Part shown: one piece after another, positions 1 through 11,147 of the stretch
How positions within the stretch are numbered: the first letter of the stretch is position 1
How the letters are laid out: each line of letters opens with the position of its first letter
NCBI GenBank assembly: GCA_030849465.1
Contig: JARVLF010000017.1
Location: 62,001-126,000, forward strand
Source of the DNA: Moesziomyces globuligerus
Taxonomy: Eukaryota > Basidiomycota > Ustilaginomycetes > Ustilaginales > Ustilaginaceae
DNA: 64,000 nt
Reading direction: 5' to 3'
Position numbers and translations under genes: made by a program
The notes under the pieces: model-generated
Databases searched by the model: none
What the model was told of the DNA's origin: nothing
Seen by the model: only the letters and a program-made list of their open reading frames with translations

Positions 1-1865
1 CCTCCGAAGGGTTTACGCTTTCCCAAGTGCACGAAGAAGCTTCTCCGCTCAGTCCCCTCGGGTCGCCAGACGTGCAATCGCGTCGACTGCAATTCCGCCG
101 TGTCAGGCGTGTTCGCTATCCTCTGGCCACGTTCAAAGGTTCGATGGGGATTGGGCTGGCTCGGATTCGCTTGGATGCGGGCTCGGGTCCCAAATTAGCG
201 GTTCCGTCCACGAGCATCGCGTGCATGCAGCTGTTGCATGCCGTGTTGCCCAGCTTCCGCGCATCACTTCTTTCTCAGCTCGTCCGTTCAAAACGTGGGA
301 CGACGAGGCCGCCTTGTCTGGTGTAGTGCACGTCTCCCACACGCAGTGCCAATCGATCCGCACTCACGCTTGCCGCAAGGGCAGCTTGGCCTCGTGATTG
401 CGGCCTGGCCCGCGCTGCGGACTCTCCGTGCCCGCATCCCACTCCTCGACGCCTTTCTGAAGGGCTCGATCCAGACGGTCAGGCCCTTTGGAGGCCGAGG
501 GTTCCAATCATTTGGGTCAGCGTCCGGGCTTCACGTCCGCCGCACGTCCCTTTCCTCGGGTCCAGTTCTTCCAGGTGTTCTTGTCGGCCCCTCCGCCTGC
601 CGCTGCGGGACCTCCCTCTCATCCTCTCCCATTCCTCCTCCCCCACGGACTCGCGCGCTGGCGGTCCACACAGCATCGATGCAAGCACAAAGCCGAGCTT
701 GCAATAGGAGATCCTCACCCTAGCTGTGCTCGCATCCTTTCTCCAGTGCCTGTGCAGCCCCCGACTGCCGCCGTCGCCCAGCGGGGTCTCCTCTGCGAAT
801 CTGCCCTCAGCCCAAGGGTTCGGACGGTCATCCTTGTTCCACTGCATTGGTTCACACAAGACGCAGGCATAGGCTTAGCAACCAGCCGAGCCTGCAGCCT
901 GCCGAAGGTGCGCCCGTCGTCGCTGGCTTCTGCATCCACCCAGATCGCCACGCAAACACCAAGCGCCTCCGCGAGCCTGAGCGGGTCCGGAGCCGTTCTT
1001 CTTCGTTCGCGGCCGCTGCTTCCCGCCATCCTCTGAGCTGGCTTGGAACCTGCATCAGCGAACCCACGAGCCCGTTGCTGGGATCGTGAGGACCGGAGCC
1101 GAGCTCATACGCGCCTCGCCAACTCGCTCCCGTCTCAACCCAAACTCTGTCCTCGTGCGGTACGTACAAACCTTGAGTTCTTGCCACTTACGCCAACCCC
1201 CCTACTAGCGCTCTCTTCATCACAACAAATCGTTCGCCAACGACACGACGGGCTCACGCTGAGCGTGTATCCCGTGTCGATCCGACGTTGCCCAAAACTT
1301 CTCTCGTTCGTCAACGAGGAAGCCGAGCTTGACGCAGTGTCGAGACGCTGCAGCTGCGACTCTGCATCTCCTGCTTCTGCATGAAGACGCTTCCGACTTT
1401 CCTGAAAGGGTGCCACAGCATACAGCTCTAGCCTCGCTCACTGGTCTCCCTCCCGGCAGTGTCGATTTCTTCAAGCCAAAGTTGCCTGCCCCACGACGCT
1501 CAAGCTACGAAGCTTGCCGACTTTCGGCGTCCGGCGTGTATGCTCACTTGGCTCGAGTCTGCGCATACACTCGGCCTCTTGCACTCCTCAACTTGACCGA
1601 CACTCCTCGTTCGTCAGGCACTTTCACCGACCCATCCATCTAGGAGCCGCTACTTCGTCCTGCACGTACGTCTTGTTCCGGACGACGGATGATGATCCGC
1701 AGCCAGATCCTCCGCAGCGATACTCTTCAATACTACAACTCCCTCGCTTTCGACCATCTCTCCTTGCTACGCTGCAGCTGCCAGGGCCTGGAGATCGCCT
1801 GCCACCTGCCGTCACAGCTGAAGTAGACGTAGCCTGTCTCTGACGACGAGTGCATATCTTCATTG
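1..1865. other. 1.9 kb without a recognisable gene
   Basis: Several overlapping open frames of 60 to 180 codons occur on both strands. None shows a recognisable domain, and their composition looks like non-coding GC-rich DNA. The stretch probably holds the promoter and a long 5' leader of the F-box-like gene that starts at 1866. A far-upstream exon or a non-coding RNA cannot be excluded by eye. Confidence 0.5.
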
Positions 1866-3686
1866 ATGCGGGCTGCTCTGCCCCTCGAGATTGTGGATCT
1901 CATCCTCCTGCTGTCGCTCCAGCAAGAAGTTGGGTCGACCCGACGCGCACGTGAGGCAGCGCTCCCGACGGAGGGCCAAACCTCGTCGGCAGGGGCACCA
2001 ACACTTTTGTCCTCGTCATCCTCGTCAACATCGTCGGGCCCATCGTTGGCAGCCTTGAGAAGGCAAGAGCAAGTCATAGACGGCCGTCAGGCGGTGGCCA
2101 TTAGCTGCCTTTCCCGGCATCATCGGCAACGCTTTGAAGAGCAGCTCTACCGCCATGTGTATCTGCCCGACGTGCGGACCGTCTCTCTCTTTGCCCGCAC
2201 GATTTCAGCACGCTCCGACTTATGCAGTCACGTTCGCTCGCTCGCTCTCTTCTGCGACCCGGACGATGGAAGTCATCGACAGCCATCGGGCCTGCCGACG
2301 GTGCCTAGCGTCGAAGCCGAACCTCCAGCGGCTGTCATGACACCGGCAGCCGACCTGATTCTCTCGGCATGTCCGAACATCACACATCTTCTCCTCTCCT
2401 GCGACCAATTCGACAGCTTGTCGTCCGGCATCTATCGGCTTCTCCGACCCAGGGAGATCACACTGGTCAACCTCAGCCGAACCGCCGATCTCGATGGTCT
2501 CGTATCACGCCATCGCGATCTCACCGCCGCTGCTCTGCAGGATGACCCGAGGATCCAGGCCATCCTGGGATCCGGCGCATCATCCGCGCACAACGAAACG
2601 CCTCCTCGCAACGCAACCCCCTTGACGGACGACGAGGGACGACCAACTCCTTCACCCGCGGCGCTCGGGCCGCGTGCAGAGCGGTCGCTGTCGCATCTTC
2701 ATCTGGTCAACTTTGACGGACGGCTGCTACACCACTTGGCCACGCTTTCTTCACTGACCCACCTCGTCCTCACACACCCCCTGCTCCCAGACTTTCGTCC
2801 GGGTGTGCCTGGGTTGTCGGTCATTCCGCGGTCGCACCTGATGCTCCTGCTCGGCTCCGGCAACATCGCGCGCATCGTCATTCGGGCCGATCTGGCAACG
2901 TGCATCCGTCTTGTCGAGGAGCTCGCTCCGATTGAGGATCAGAAGCTTGTCTTTCGTCCCATCTCGAAGTCCGGCGATCTGCTCTTCCCAGAGCCAAATC
3001 AGCGCCCGCGCTTTTCGGCATCGCTCAGCGCACAAGCTTCGAGCCTGTACGACACGGTTGTAGCCAACCGCCTCAGTCTGCTGTCTGAGTTTTTCAGTAG
3101 AGTGCGGGTGCATGCGAATCGATATGACTCGCCGCTGGCTACCGACGACCCCGACACCAGCCGTGGCTCTTCGAGTCGTATCCGACATCCGAGGTCTTCC
3201 GATAGCTCGGGCGGCGGGACCAGCCAGAGTGCCTCCACGGGATGGGACGATGAAGGGTCCGACGATGACGGAGACGATGGGCCGCTAGATTTTGAGCCTG
3301 GAATCGAGCCATCCGACAGCCCAGAGCCACCAGAATCGACTCACGCGGCGCATCCAATCACCGCACCAGCGCCGGCCAGCAGAGGCGTCGATGCACCCCC
3401 TCTCAACATCCCCATCGAAGAGCTCCTGCGTGCCGAACGTTTCACGCCAGCCGGGCTCGCTCGCACTACGGCCACCGCCTCTCTTGCCAGCAGCGGCTCG
3501 CACGGCCTCACCTCATCGTCCTCGTCGAGCCCTCACCGCCAACGCCAGCGCCTCCAACGCTCGCCCTTTGCCCTCCGCAAAACCGACCTCCGCGGCGCGC
3601 TCAATTCCAACCTCGACATCCTCGCCAACCTGTACGAAGCCCTCGCGTCCCACGCCGGCCTCGAGCAGGAAATGCACTTCTGGTAG
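1866..3686 (+). CDS. F-box-like / leucine-rich protein, uncharacterised
   Basis: A 606-residue single-exon protein. The first ATG is at 1866; an upstream in-frame TTG at 1863 is not a plausible start. The N-terminus (LPLEIVDLILLLSLQ) resembles the first helix of an F-box. It is followed by a basic segment and a stretch (LYRHVYLPDVRTVSLFARTI) typical of basidiomycete F-box proteins that go on to leucine-rich repeats. The middle (about residues 150-400) has irregular leucine-rich segments such as SLTHLVLTHPLLP. The last 200 residues are acidic, Ser-rich and low complexity. If the F-box reading is right it would recruit a substrate to an SCF ubiquitin ligase; the substrate cannot be told. It converges on UTP10 with about 250 bp between the stops. 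Confidence 0.6.
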   Translation: MRAALPLEIVDLILLLSLQQEVGSTRRAREAALPTEGQTSSAGAPTLLSSSSSSTSSGPSLAALRRQEQVIDGRQAVAISCLSRHHRQRFEEQLYRHVYLPDVRTVSLFARTISARSDLCSHVRSLALFCDPDDGSHRQPSGLPTVPSVEAEPPAAVMTPAADLILSACPNITHLLLSCDQFDSLSSGIYRLLRPREITLVNLSRTADLDGLVSRHRDLTAAALQDDPRIQAILGSGASSAHNETPPRNATPLTDDEGRPTPSPAALGPRAERSLSHLHLVNFDGRLLHHLATLSSLTHLVLTHPLLPDFRPGVPGLSVIPRSHLMLLLGSGNIARIVIRADLATCIRLVEELAPIEDQKLVFRPISKSGDLLFPEPNQRPRFSASLSAQASSLYDTVVANRLSLLSEFFSRVRVHANRYDSPLATDDPDTSRGSSSRIRHPRSSDSSGGGTSQSASTGWDDEGSDDDGDDGPLDFEPGIEPSDSPEPPESTHAAHPITAPAPASRGVDAPPLNIPIEELLRAERFTPAGLARTTATASLASSGSHGLTSSSSSSPHRQRQRLQRSPFALRKTDLRGALNSNLDILANLYEALASHAGLEQEMHFW

Positions 3687-3932
3687 CTCGGGCCTTCCAA
3701 CACCCCTGCTACTGCGACACGTGCCAGCGGCACGTTCAATCTTCCTAACCCTCCCCTGCCACCTTTCTTCCGCGTGATCCCCTTTAATCGAATGCAGTGT
3801 TTCCTTGTCGATGCAGAGTGTCTCAGATTCACAGACTCGGAGAAGGGTCTTACGAAGCGATGCCATGGACGCGGCAGATGTGAGAGGCAGAGCTGAGAGT
3901 TGCAAAAGCGCGAATCATACAGGCTGAGGCTA

Positions 3933-6900
3933 CTAGGTGAGATAGGATTCGAGGCTTTCGCCGAGGGCGGCTTCGATGTGGATGCGGAAGTCGTTGGCGT
4001 GGGTGACGATGGCGTCGTTGTCGTCTTCGAGGAGTTCCGATAGCTGTGCGATGGTTTCGGGTACAAGGGGAAGGAGGTGATCCTTCTGGGCGGCCCACAT
4101 GTTGGCGAGGAGTTGGGTGGCGATCGAACGGACGCGCGTGCTGTTGGCGGCGCGCGTTGCCGAGGCGCGCTGCAGGAGCTTGGCGTTGAAGAGCTTGAGC
4201 GTCGGTTCGTCATTGACATTGCTGAGCAGCGCAACGACGACACCGCCGAGCGTGGTGACGAAGGCCGACTCGTCGATGAAGCCAGCAGTGCCAGCCAGCA
4301 GGTTGGTCTGGTCGAGCAGAGGCGTGGCGATGCGCGCGACGCGCGTTGGGTTCCAGAAGATCCCCTCGTCGTGCGTGGCCGAGAGCTGAATCGAGCGCAC
4401 CACGTGTACCCACAGCTCGGCTTGCAGTCCTCCCGCCACGGGCGAGCGCGAAAGCTTGCTCCACCCATCCAGCAGCTCCACCACCTGGTCGAGCAGCGTC
4501 GAGTAATACGACGACACCAAGCTGCGCAGCGTCTCGCTGAGCGCGTTGAACGTCTTGAACAGCACGATCTGTCGAGCAGCCACCCCTTCTGCCTCGACCT
4601 CTCCCTCGTCGGCATCGTCGACCAGATCCAGCACCGCCCAGTCGAACATGCGCATGAAGAGCGGTCGGAACGAAGCCTCGTTGAGCTTGAGCACCATGCG
4701 GATAAAGGCCGAACGCACCAGACTCGTCTCGACGCGGCCGATGGCCGCAGGCGACAGCGCGCCAGCCGAGCCCATGCTCGTACGGCGCAGGTCCAGAGCT
4801 CGCAGCAGGAAGCGGTAGACGAGCTTGTACGTGGCGCTGATCGCCTCGCGGTCGCTCTGACGCAGCACGCGGCCGAGGAACTCGGCCACACCCACCAGAC
4901 GCTCCGCCTTGGCGTCGCCTTGCGTGTCGGCGGCCAACTCCGCGTCCCACACCTTGAACGTCGCTTCCAACACTTCCTTGGCCGGCGTCTTGCGGACGAG
5001 CGTGGAAATGAGCAGCGTGAGAGAACGCTCGCTCGCCGTCGACGAGCCGCTGGCACTGGCAATCGCCTTCTTGAGCTCCGGCGACACCGCCAGCTCGATC
5101 GTCGCGCCGATGTGCGACGTCATAAACGTCGGCACCGAGCTGTACAGGCCCGTCAGCGTGTCGAGCGCGCCCGTTCGCAGGGACGAAATGTTCGACTTGG
5201 CCGCACCGGGCGCTGCATCTTGCGCGTCCTCCTCTTCGGACTCGGATTCGGCAGCGCCGGAAACCGAAGCGGAAGGACGCGAGACCACCGCCAGACAGAA
5301 GGGCACCACCGCAGCGATGTGCGGGATGAGTCGAGGTCCGAGCTTGGTCGTGAGCCTGCGCATGATCGAGAAGACGCTAATGCGCGCCGCCGCTGGCACA
5401 GCGCTGCGCACATCCTGCGCCTTGGCGCCCGCCCGACCGAGCTTGACCAGCGCCGGCAGCGACGAGGCCAGCGCACCGTGCTCGGACGGCTGGGCCGAAG
5501 ACGACACTGTCTTGAGCGCGTCGAGCGCAGCCTGGCGCAGCGCCTCGGCATCGCTTCCGCGTTGCGAGGACGAGAGCGAAGCCTCGACCACCTCGACCGC
5601 AGCCTTGACGATGACGGGCGTGAAGCTGGCCACGGTCGTCCTGTCGGCAGAGTTGGCCTGCATCGCAGCGACGCGGCTGGCAAAGAGCGAGAAGCCGCTC
5701 GACTTGCGCAGCACGTCGTCGCCCTCGACCTGCTTCGAGACGACGGCCAGCACGTTGGCCACGGGAGAAAAGGGCATGGCCTTGTCCAGCACATCGAGCA
5801 CGAGCGCCGCGATGGCGGGCTGGTTCGTGCGCAGCCTGGCCACGGTTTCGAGCGCGAGCTGGATGAAAGTCTCGAGCTCGGGCCCAATCTGGCTAGCGGG
5901 GACGGCATCGATCTGCTCGGCAAAGGCCTTGGACGTGAGCACCTGGCGGATGAACATGATGAGCGCCTGAATCTGTCGCAGAGGCTCGGCATCCGGATCG
6001 ACGTGCTCCTTGTCCAGTCGACCGGCACGGTCGAGGAAGACGTATTCGCTAAGCGAGTCGGTCTCGCCACGATGCGCCCAGATGCGCAGCACCTCTTCCC
6101 ACACCTGGTGCAGCACCTGCACCTGCACCATGGCGCCGTGCGGCGACACCACCGAGAGCGGCAGCTGTAGCGTCTGCTCGGCATCCGACCGCGGCTGCTT
6201 GACAATCTTGTGCGCAGATCGGTCGACGAGCAGCATCGCCACCGCAGCAGAAAAGTCCTCGGCGCCGAGGATGTCGACGAGGATGCGGAAGAAAGTCTGT
6301 CGGCGATGACGCGGCACGTGTGCCGCCGCATCCGTAAAGATGCGCACAAACGCCCTCGCCTCGCACAGGAGCGCAAACTTGCCCTGCTGGGCGACATCGC
6401 TCGCCTTGAGCGAGTTGACGAAGGCAGGGACGATGCTCTGCAGCACGCGCTCCACCACCGAGAAGCTGAACGCGTCGTCGCGCTGCAGCACGGTGGCGCC
6501 GACAAAGGTAAAGATCGGCATGACGTTGTGCAGCACGGTCTCGGGCGCGACGTTCGCGATCCTGGCGAGGAGGAGCAGCGCATGCTGGAACGTCTGCGGG
6601 TTGTTCGAGCACTTGATGACGCTGACGATGACGTCGGCGCGAAGCGCCTGGGCCGCGTCCGCTGGAAGGGCAGCACCCGCCTTGGTGGAGGTATCGACGA
6701 GCTTCTCGATGCATGCCATGGCGAGCTGGAGCATCTGCTCTGCATTCGCCGCAAGCATGGCCGAGTGCAGATCGACGGCCACACGCAGCACCTCGAAGAG
6801 CTCGTATAGCAGCATTCCCGAGCACACGAGCTTGCTGCCGACCGCGGACTCGAGCACCGCTACGAGCACGGCGCACGTTCGCTTCATCGTCTCGTCCGAC

Positions 6901-9900
6901 GTGAGCATCGTGCGTGCGCGCTTGGCCTCGGGACCGCTGAGTGCCTTGGAGGTGATCGCCTCGCGCAGCTCTGAGAGGACGGCGATCAGGATCGCAGATT
7001 CCACCTGTAGCTCGCGCAGTGCCGAGCCGACCTCGGGCGCGGCGGGCAGCGACGGGTCGGCGACAATGTCGGCGAGGTGGAGGTAGATCTCCTTGCGCAT
7101 GGTGGGCGAGAGGGCGGCGAAGAATGCGGCCTTGTCCAGCGCGCGAACGGCGGCCTTCTGCACGAGCGCCTTGCCGTCCTTGCCTGCAACCGCCTCGAGG
7201 AAGAGGGCCCACGCGCCAGTGGATGCAGTCTCGACGACGGTGCGGCAGCTTCGGCCGTAGGCGCCGAAGAGGAGCTCGAGATAAAGCTCGCGCTCGTCGA
7301 TAGAACGCAGTCTCTTGGTCGCTGCCGCCACGCTTCCCTGCACCACGTCGCGGATGAGCGGGAGCAACATCTCGAGCTTAGCAGCGTCACTGACGCCCGC
7401 GAGCGACTGCATCAGCACCAGACGGTTGGGCGCCGTGTCGAAGCAGAGAATGTGAGACAGGATGAAGCACACCATCGCGTGCTTCTCGCCCACCTCCTTG
7501 CGACCGTCGTGACGTCCGATCTGGAGAAGCTCGACCTGGGTCTTGGGCAGCAGCGTAGCGTCATTTCGGAAGCTCGCCTTGCGCTCGAGCAGCTTCTCGA
7601 GGTAGTGGACCAGAGCGGGCGTGTCGATGTACTGCATGGGCTCGGATCCGGCAGCGCCGTAGAACGACTCGAAGCCGTAGATCTCGGCCTCCTCGCCCTT
7701 CTTCTTTAGCGCCTTGGCCGTGTCCGCCACGCGTCTCGAGATGCGCAGAACGTGTTCGAGACACGAGACGGCGGCCAGTCGGATAGCAGCCTCGGCGTCA
7801 GCAAGAGCGACCAGCAACAGGGGCACGACCACCTGGAAGTCCTTCGCCTTCGCCTGGGCCGTGGCCTGTGCCTGTGCGGACAGGTACGCATCGGCGTGGC
7901 GCAACGCCGCCAGTCGGACGGCGGCACTGTAGGGCGTCGTAACGCTTCCCCAGATCGAAGCCAGGAAGGGCAAGCTGGCGTCTCCGGTCTTGACGAGCAG
8001 GATTTGGAGCAGCAACTTGGGCATCGAGGTCGGCAGCGGCGCCGTGTTGACCACCGCGTAGAGCGCTCCGAGCAGCGACTTGGCGTCTGCCACCTCGGCT
8101 GACACCTGCGAGGTAACGAGACAATCGAAGGCTGGGACCGTGACGCGTCGCACGATCTGGATGAGCAGGAAGTTGACGAGGAGCAAGGCGCTCTGCTCGG
8201 TCCCGGCGATCTTGGACAGGTGGCCGAGCTGCTTGGCATGGGGCGAAGTTTCGAGCGTATCGCGTAGCCCGGCGCCGGAGAGGAGCGCAACTTGGTCGAC
8301 AGTGAGTGCGCCTGCGTTCGAGATGGATGGCAGAACTACCGCCTGAAGGGCAGCGTTGGCCAGCACCACAAAGTCGTGGCCATCGAGCTTGGCAGCGAGG
8401 TGCAAGAGCGACAAGAGAGCCAGGTCCCGGGACATGGCCTTGCCCGTCACAGCATCCGGTCGTGCCGTGGATTGGAGGAAGGCGATCCAGCGTACGCGGT
8501 CCGAATCAGCAAGACCGGCGATGTAAACTGCGACAGCCTGTGCGACGGCGTCGTTGGCTTCGGCGGGATCCATCGAGTCTTTGAGCCAGGCCGCGGCAGT
8601 TTTCAACAGCCCAGTCACCTTGCGGCTTTCCGAAATCATCTTGTTCGCTGCCTTGGCAAGTTCGGCGCCGGCAGCACTGTGCAAGAGGTGTGGCCAGACT
8701 GCACGCTGAGCGACGGCATCCTGGGCGTCCGCGTATCTCTCGAGATAGGCATTGAGAAGGAACGAGAGATGCTGGCTGAAGCGGTCGGCGGGAAGGTCGT
8801 TTTCGGCAAGAGCCTCAACGACCGTAGTCAGCAAGGTTTCGTCGTCGAAAGCATCGAGCAGGGTGGCAGGGTGCGAGTAGAGCACTTGAAGGACATCGAC
8901 GGACGAGTCCTGGATTCGTGCGTGGAGCGCCTCGCGGACCATTGTGTCATCGGCACGGGCGCGGCCGTCTTTGACCTGCTTGTAGAGCTGCTTGAGGGCA
9001 AGCGCGCGCTGCGAGGCCTCGGCCGAGTGGATCGAGAGCCACAAAATGTCGGCCTGGCCTTGACCGTCGAGCTGGCCTTTGGAGGCGTCGTCGAGCGAGG
9101 TGCCGGATTCGAGCGCAAGCACGGCCTGCACCGTCTGCCAGATGGCTGCGATGCGAGCTTCAGACTGATCCTTACGGGTGCAGGTGCGAAGGGCAGCATC
9201 GAACACCTGGGGCTTTCGGCTCCGCACGGTCTGCAGCACGCGGAGGCGGTTCTTGTGAGCATCTACGAGCTTGTCCTCGGCCAGGTGAGCCTCGAAGGCA
9301 ACCTGGAGCGCCTGCGACGATCCCACCACAGTGCCTAGACGGAGGGTGAGAAGGAGCTCGGAGACCTGGATGCAAAGCTCCTCCTGCAAGGCTTGGCTGC
9401 GGACGAGCGTGCTGAGAAGTTCAGCAGAGGGCGCATGCGAGAGGCGGGCCGAGAGTGCCGCAAGCAGGTGCGAAAGGAAGGCGCGTGCGTCGTACTGCTT
9501 GACGAGTGCGATGATCGAGCTGCCAGCTTCCGGCGACGAGACGAACAGTGCAACGAGGCTGTCCGGGATCAAGCGATCGGCCGACGTAGACTGGGCGGCG
9601 AGCGGGGTAGACGCCACGGTGGAGCTAGCGCACAGGGCAAAGGCACACGAGATGAGGGCGCGGTTGACGTTCGAGGAGACGCTGGACGGCGAGAGCGACT
9701 TGGCCAAGCTGGTGAAGATGCCCTGAATCGCCTCTTTGCTGAGCGGAAAAGACTGTGCGATAGTGCAGAGCAGCATGAAGCCACCCATCTGCGCATCCTG
9801 GCCGAGGGTGGCAGTTGCCGCCACTCGCACAGCTGCGGGCAGGAGGATGGTGAGGATAGCCTGGGCATCGGCCGCTTTCGTCTTTGCCGACTTCTTCTGG

Positions 9901-10664
9901 TTGCTGGTGGACTTGGACAGGCCGGATACGTGCTGAGTATCGTCCATACGGGCGCGAGCCGCACAGACCTGAACAAGGGTGGAGGTCCAGAAGTTGACCA
10001 GCGCTCGGTGCGGGGAGACGTTGAGTGCCGAGGTGGTGTCGTTGACAATGAGCGCCGAGATCCAGCGCAGCAAGTCTAGACTGGCGGTTGTGGTGGCAGG
10101 AGCGAGGATGGCGGCATGAAGCACGCCTGCTGGAAGTGGACTGGCGGTCTTCTTGACCGACAGCAGGAACTGCAAGTGTGGCTTGTCGTCGAGCTTGCAA
10201 ATGGATAGCATGCGTGCGAACTGCTGCGTGTCGTGGTAAGGGAGGAAAGCAGCGAGCACATCTTGGACGCTGAACTCGTGGATGCGGAAACGGCGTACGA
10301 GCCACTCGAGGCACTTGGAAGCGCCCTTGGATAGGAGGAAGGGCGAAGCGAGATAGAGGAATTCTCGGACCGCTTTGTCGATGGCATCGTTGTCCTCCTT
10401 GGGAAGCATCAGGCGATCCATGCCCCTGCTCTCGTCGCCGAAGAGAAGCGACGAGCTCGACCACTGCTGCAGGGCAGCATCCTGGCTGGAGAGCTCGGTC
10501 CATCCACTGGCACCGAGAGCATGGACGGTGAACAGATCCTGCTGAGCCGCAGTCTTGGGCGGGAAGAGATAGGATGTGTGCTTGACCAGCGACGCGGACG
10601 AATTGAGCCGCGAGGCGTTGTGCGAACGCACATTGGCAAGCTGGGCGGCGAGCGACGAGGTCAT
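3933..10664 (-). CDS. UTP10: U3 snoRNP protein UTP10 (HEATR1 family)
   Basis: A 2243-residue single-exon protein beginning MTSSLAAQLANVRSH. The opening SLAAQLANV..., the stretch SYLFPPKTAAQQDLFTVHALGASGWTEL and the all-helical HEAT-repeat composition over the whole length match Utp10/BP28/HEATR1. The known length is 1770 to 2150, so this copy is slightly long. Family knowledge: Utp10 belongs to the t-UTP/UtpA subcomplex of the 90S pre-ribosome and is needed for rDNA transcription and early 18S rRNA processing in the nucleolus. A Ser/Glu-rich acidic insert (SESEEEDAQ) lies near residue 1810. The C-terminal part, with FNALSETLRSLVSSYYSTLLDQ and the final HEAT helices, corresponds to the BP28CT region. 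No intron is needed. The open frames antisense to it are shadows caused by GC-rich codons. Confidence 0.93.
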   Translation of the reverse strand: MTSSLAAQLANVRSHNASRLNSSASLVKHTSYLFPPKTAAQQDLFTVHALGASGWTELSSQDAALQQWSSSSLLFGDESRGMDRLMLPKEDNDAIDKAVREFLYLASPFLLSKGASKCLEWLVRRFRIHEFSVQDVLAAFLPYHDTQQFARMLSICKLDDKPHLQFLLSVKKTASPLPAGVLHAAILAPATTTASLDLLRWISALIVNDTTSALNVSPHRALVNFWTSTLVQVCAARARMDDTQHVSGLSKSTSNQKKSAKTKAADAQAILTILLPAAVRVAATATLGQDAQMGGFMLLCTIAQSFPLSKEAIQGIFTSLAKSLSPSSVSSNVNRALISCAFALCASSTVASTPLAAQSTSADRLIPDSLVALFVSSPEAGSSIIALVKQYDARAFLSHLLAALSARLSHAPSAELLSTLVRSQALQEELCIQVSELLLTLRLGTVVGSSQALQVAFEAHLAEDKLVDAHKNRLRVLQTVRSRKPQVFDAALRTCTRKDQSEARIAAIWQTVQAVLALESGTSLDDASKGQLDGQGQADILWLSIHSAEASQRALALKQLYKQVKDGRARADDTMVREALHARIQDSSVDVLQVLYSHPATLLDAFDDETLLTTVVEALAENDLPADRFSQHLSFLLNAYLERYADAQDAVAQRAVWPHLLHSAAGAELAKAANKMISESRKVTGLLKTAAAWLKDSMDPAEANDAVAQAVAVYIAGLADSDRVRWIAFLQSTARPDAVTGKAMSRDLALLSLLHLAAKLDGHDFVVLANAALQAVVLPSISNAGALTVDQVALLSGAGLRDTLETSPHAKQLGHLSKIAGTEQSALLLVNFLLIQIVRRVTVPAFDCLVTSQVSAEVADAKSLLGALYAVVNTAPLPTSMPKLLLQILLVKTGDASLPFLASIWGSVTTPYSAAVRLAALRHADAYLSAQAQATAQAKAKDFQVVVPLLLVALADAEAAIRLAAVSCLEHVLRISRRVADTAKALKKKGEEAEIYGFESFYGAAGSEPMQYIDTPALVHYLEKLLERKASFRNDATLLPKTQVELLQIGRHDGRKEVGEKHAMVCFILSHILCFDTAPNRLVLMQSLAGVSDAAKLEMLLPLIRDVVQGSVAAATKRLRSIDERELYLELLFGAYGRSCRTVVETASTGAWALFLEAVAGKDGKALVQKAAVRALDKAAFFAALSPTMRKEIYLHLADIVADPSLPAAPEVGSALRELQVESAILIAVLSELREAITSKALSGPEAKRARTMLTSDETMKRTCAVLVAVLESAVGSKLVCSGMLLYELFEVLRVAVDLHSAMLAANAEQMLQLAMACIEKLVDTSTKAGAALPADAAQALRADVIVSVIKCSNNPQTFQHALLLLARIANVAPETVLHNVMPIFTFVGATVLQRDDAFSFSVVERVLQSIVPAFVNSLKASDVAQQGKFALLCEARAFVRIFTDAAAHVPRHRRQTFFRILVDILGAEDFSAAVAMLLVDRSAHKIVKQPRSDAEQTLQLPLSVVSPHGAMVQVQVLHQVWEEVLRIWAHRGETDSLSEYVFLDRAGRLDKEHVDPDAEPLRQIQALIMFIRQVLTSKAFAEQIDAVPASQIGPELETFIQLALETVARLRTNQPAIAALVLDVLDKAMPFSPVANVLAVVSKQVEGDDVLRKSSGFSLFASRVAAMQANSADRTTVASFTPVIVKAAVEVVEASLSSSQRGSDAEALRQAALDALKTVSSSAQPSEHGALASSLPALVKLGRAGAKAQDVRSAVPAAARISVFSIMRRLTTKLGPRLIPHIAAVVPFCLAVVSRPSASVSGAAESESEEEDAQDAAPGAAKSNISSLRTGALDTLTGLYSSVPTFMTSHIGATIELAVSPELKKAIASASGSSTASERSLTLLISTLVRKTPAKEVLEATFKVWDAELAADTQGDAKAERLVGVAEFLGRVLRQSDREAISATYKLVYRFLLRALDLRRTSMGSAGALSPAAIGRVETSLVRSAFIRMVLKLNEASFRPLFMRMFDWAVLDLVDDADEGEVEAEGVAARQIVLFKTFNALSETLRSLVSSYYSTLLDQVVELLDGWSKLSRSPVAGGLQAELWVHVVRSIQLSATHDEGIFWNPTRVARIATPLLDQTNLLAGTAGFIDESAFVTTLGGVVVALLSNVNDEPTLKLFNAKLLQRASATRAANSTRVRSIATQLLANMWAAQKDHLLPLVPETIAQLSELLEDDNDAIVTHANDFRIHIEAALGESLESYLT

Positions 10665-11147
10665 CGTGCCAAGTCGCTACTCACGCTCTGGCACCTTCGA
10701 GTGTGGACGAAGAGTGTGCTTAGCGTAGGCGACCTTGGATCAAACTGCCGAGTAAAGACGTGGTGGAGAAGGCACTGTGATAGGCGTGTTGGCCATCGAG
10801 TGTTGTCCACACGACTGCGCCTCTCGAACCACCTTTTTCTCCTCAGCCAACCATTCTTCCATTTCTTCTCTCTCGACGCGCCCTCGCCGTTTCGCTCGCC
10901 AGGGCCCAAGAAAAAAGAAAAAATCGCCGCCATGCAGAAATCTACCGTACCTGACTTATCCGACATCCGAGATGAATGTGTCTTTGACGACATGCTTTTT
11001 CGCACGAGAAGATACACTACGCCCGCGCATCCAGTGGCCCGTCCTCCAGTGCTCCTTCACCACACACCAAGTTGTCTCCGTCGGAGCAGGGTCAGGAGAT
11101 GCCATGCAAAGTTTATTCCAGGCTAACGAATCACTTGCGGCGACATG
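10665..11147. promoter_or_regulatory. Spacer between UTP10 start and the next minus-strand gene
   Basis: This 483-bp stretch holds the UTP10 promoter and 5' leader and the 3' end region of the gene to its right. An ATG at 10932 in a good context (GCCGCCATGC) opens a 65-codon plus-strand frame. Its product has no recognisable domain, so I do not call a gene. An A-rich run lies at about 10909-10922. Confidence 0.45.

Noticed and set aside
4077..6170. Long plus-strand frame of nearly 700 codons antisense to UTP10
   Set aside because: Arg/His/Glu-rich shadow of GC-rich UTP10 codons; no domain and opposite to a full-length conserved gene.
10932..11126. Small plus-strand gene after UTP10
   Set aside because: ATG context is good, but the 65 codons match nothing known and no convincing spliced form was found.
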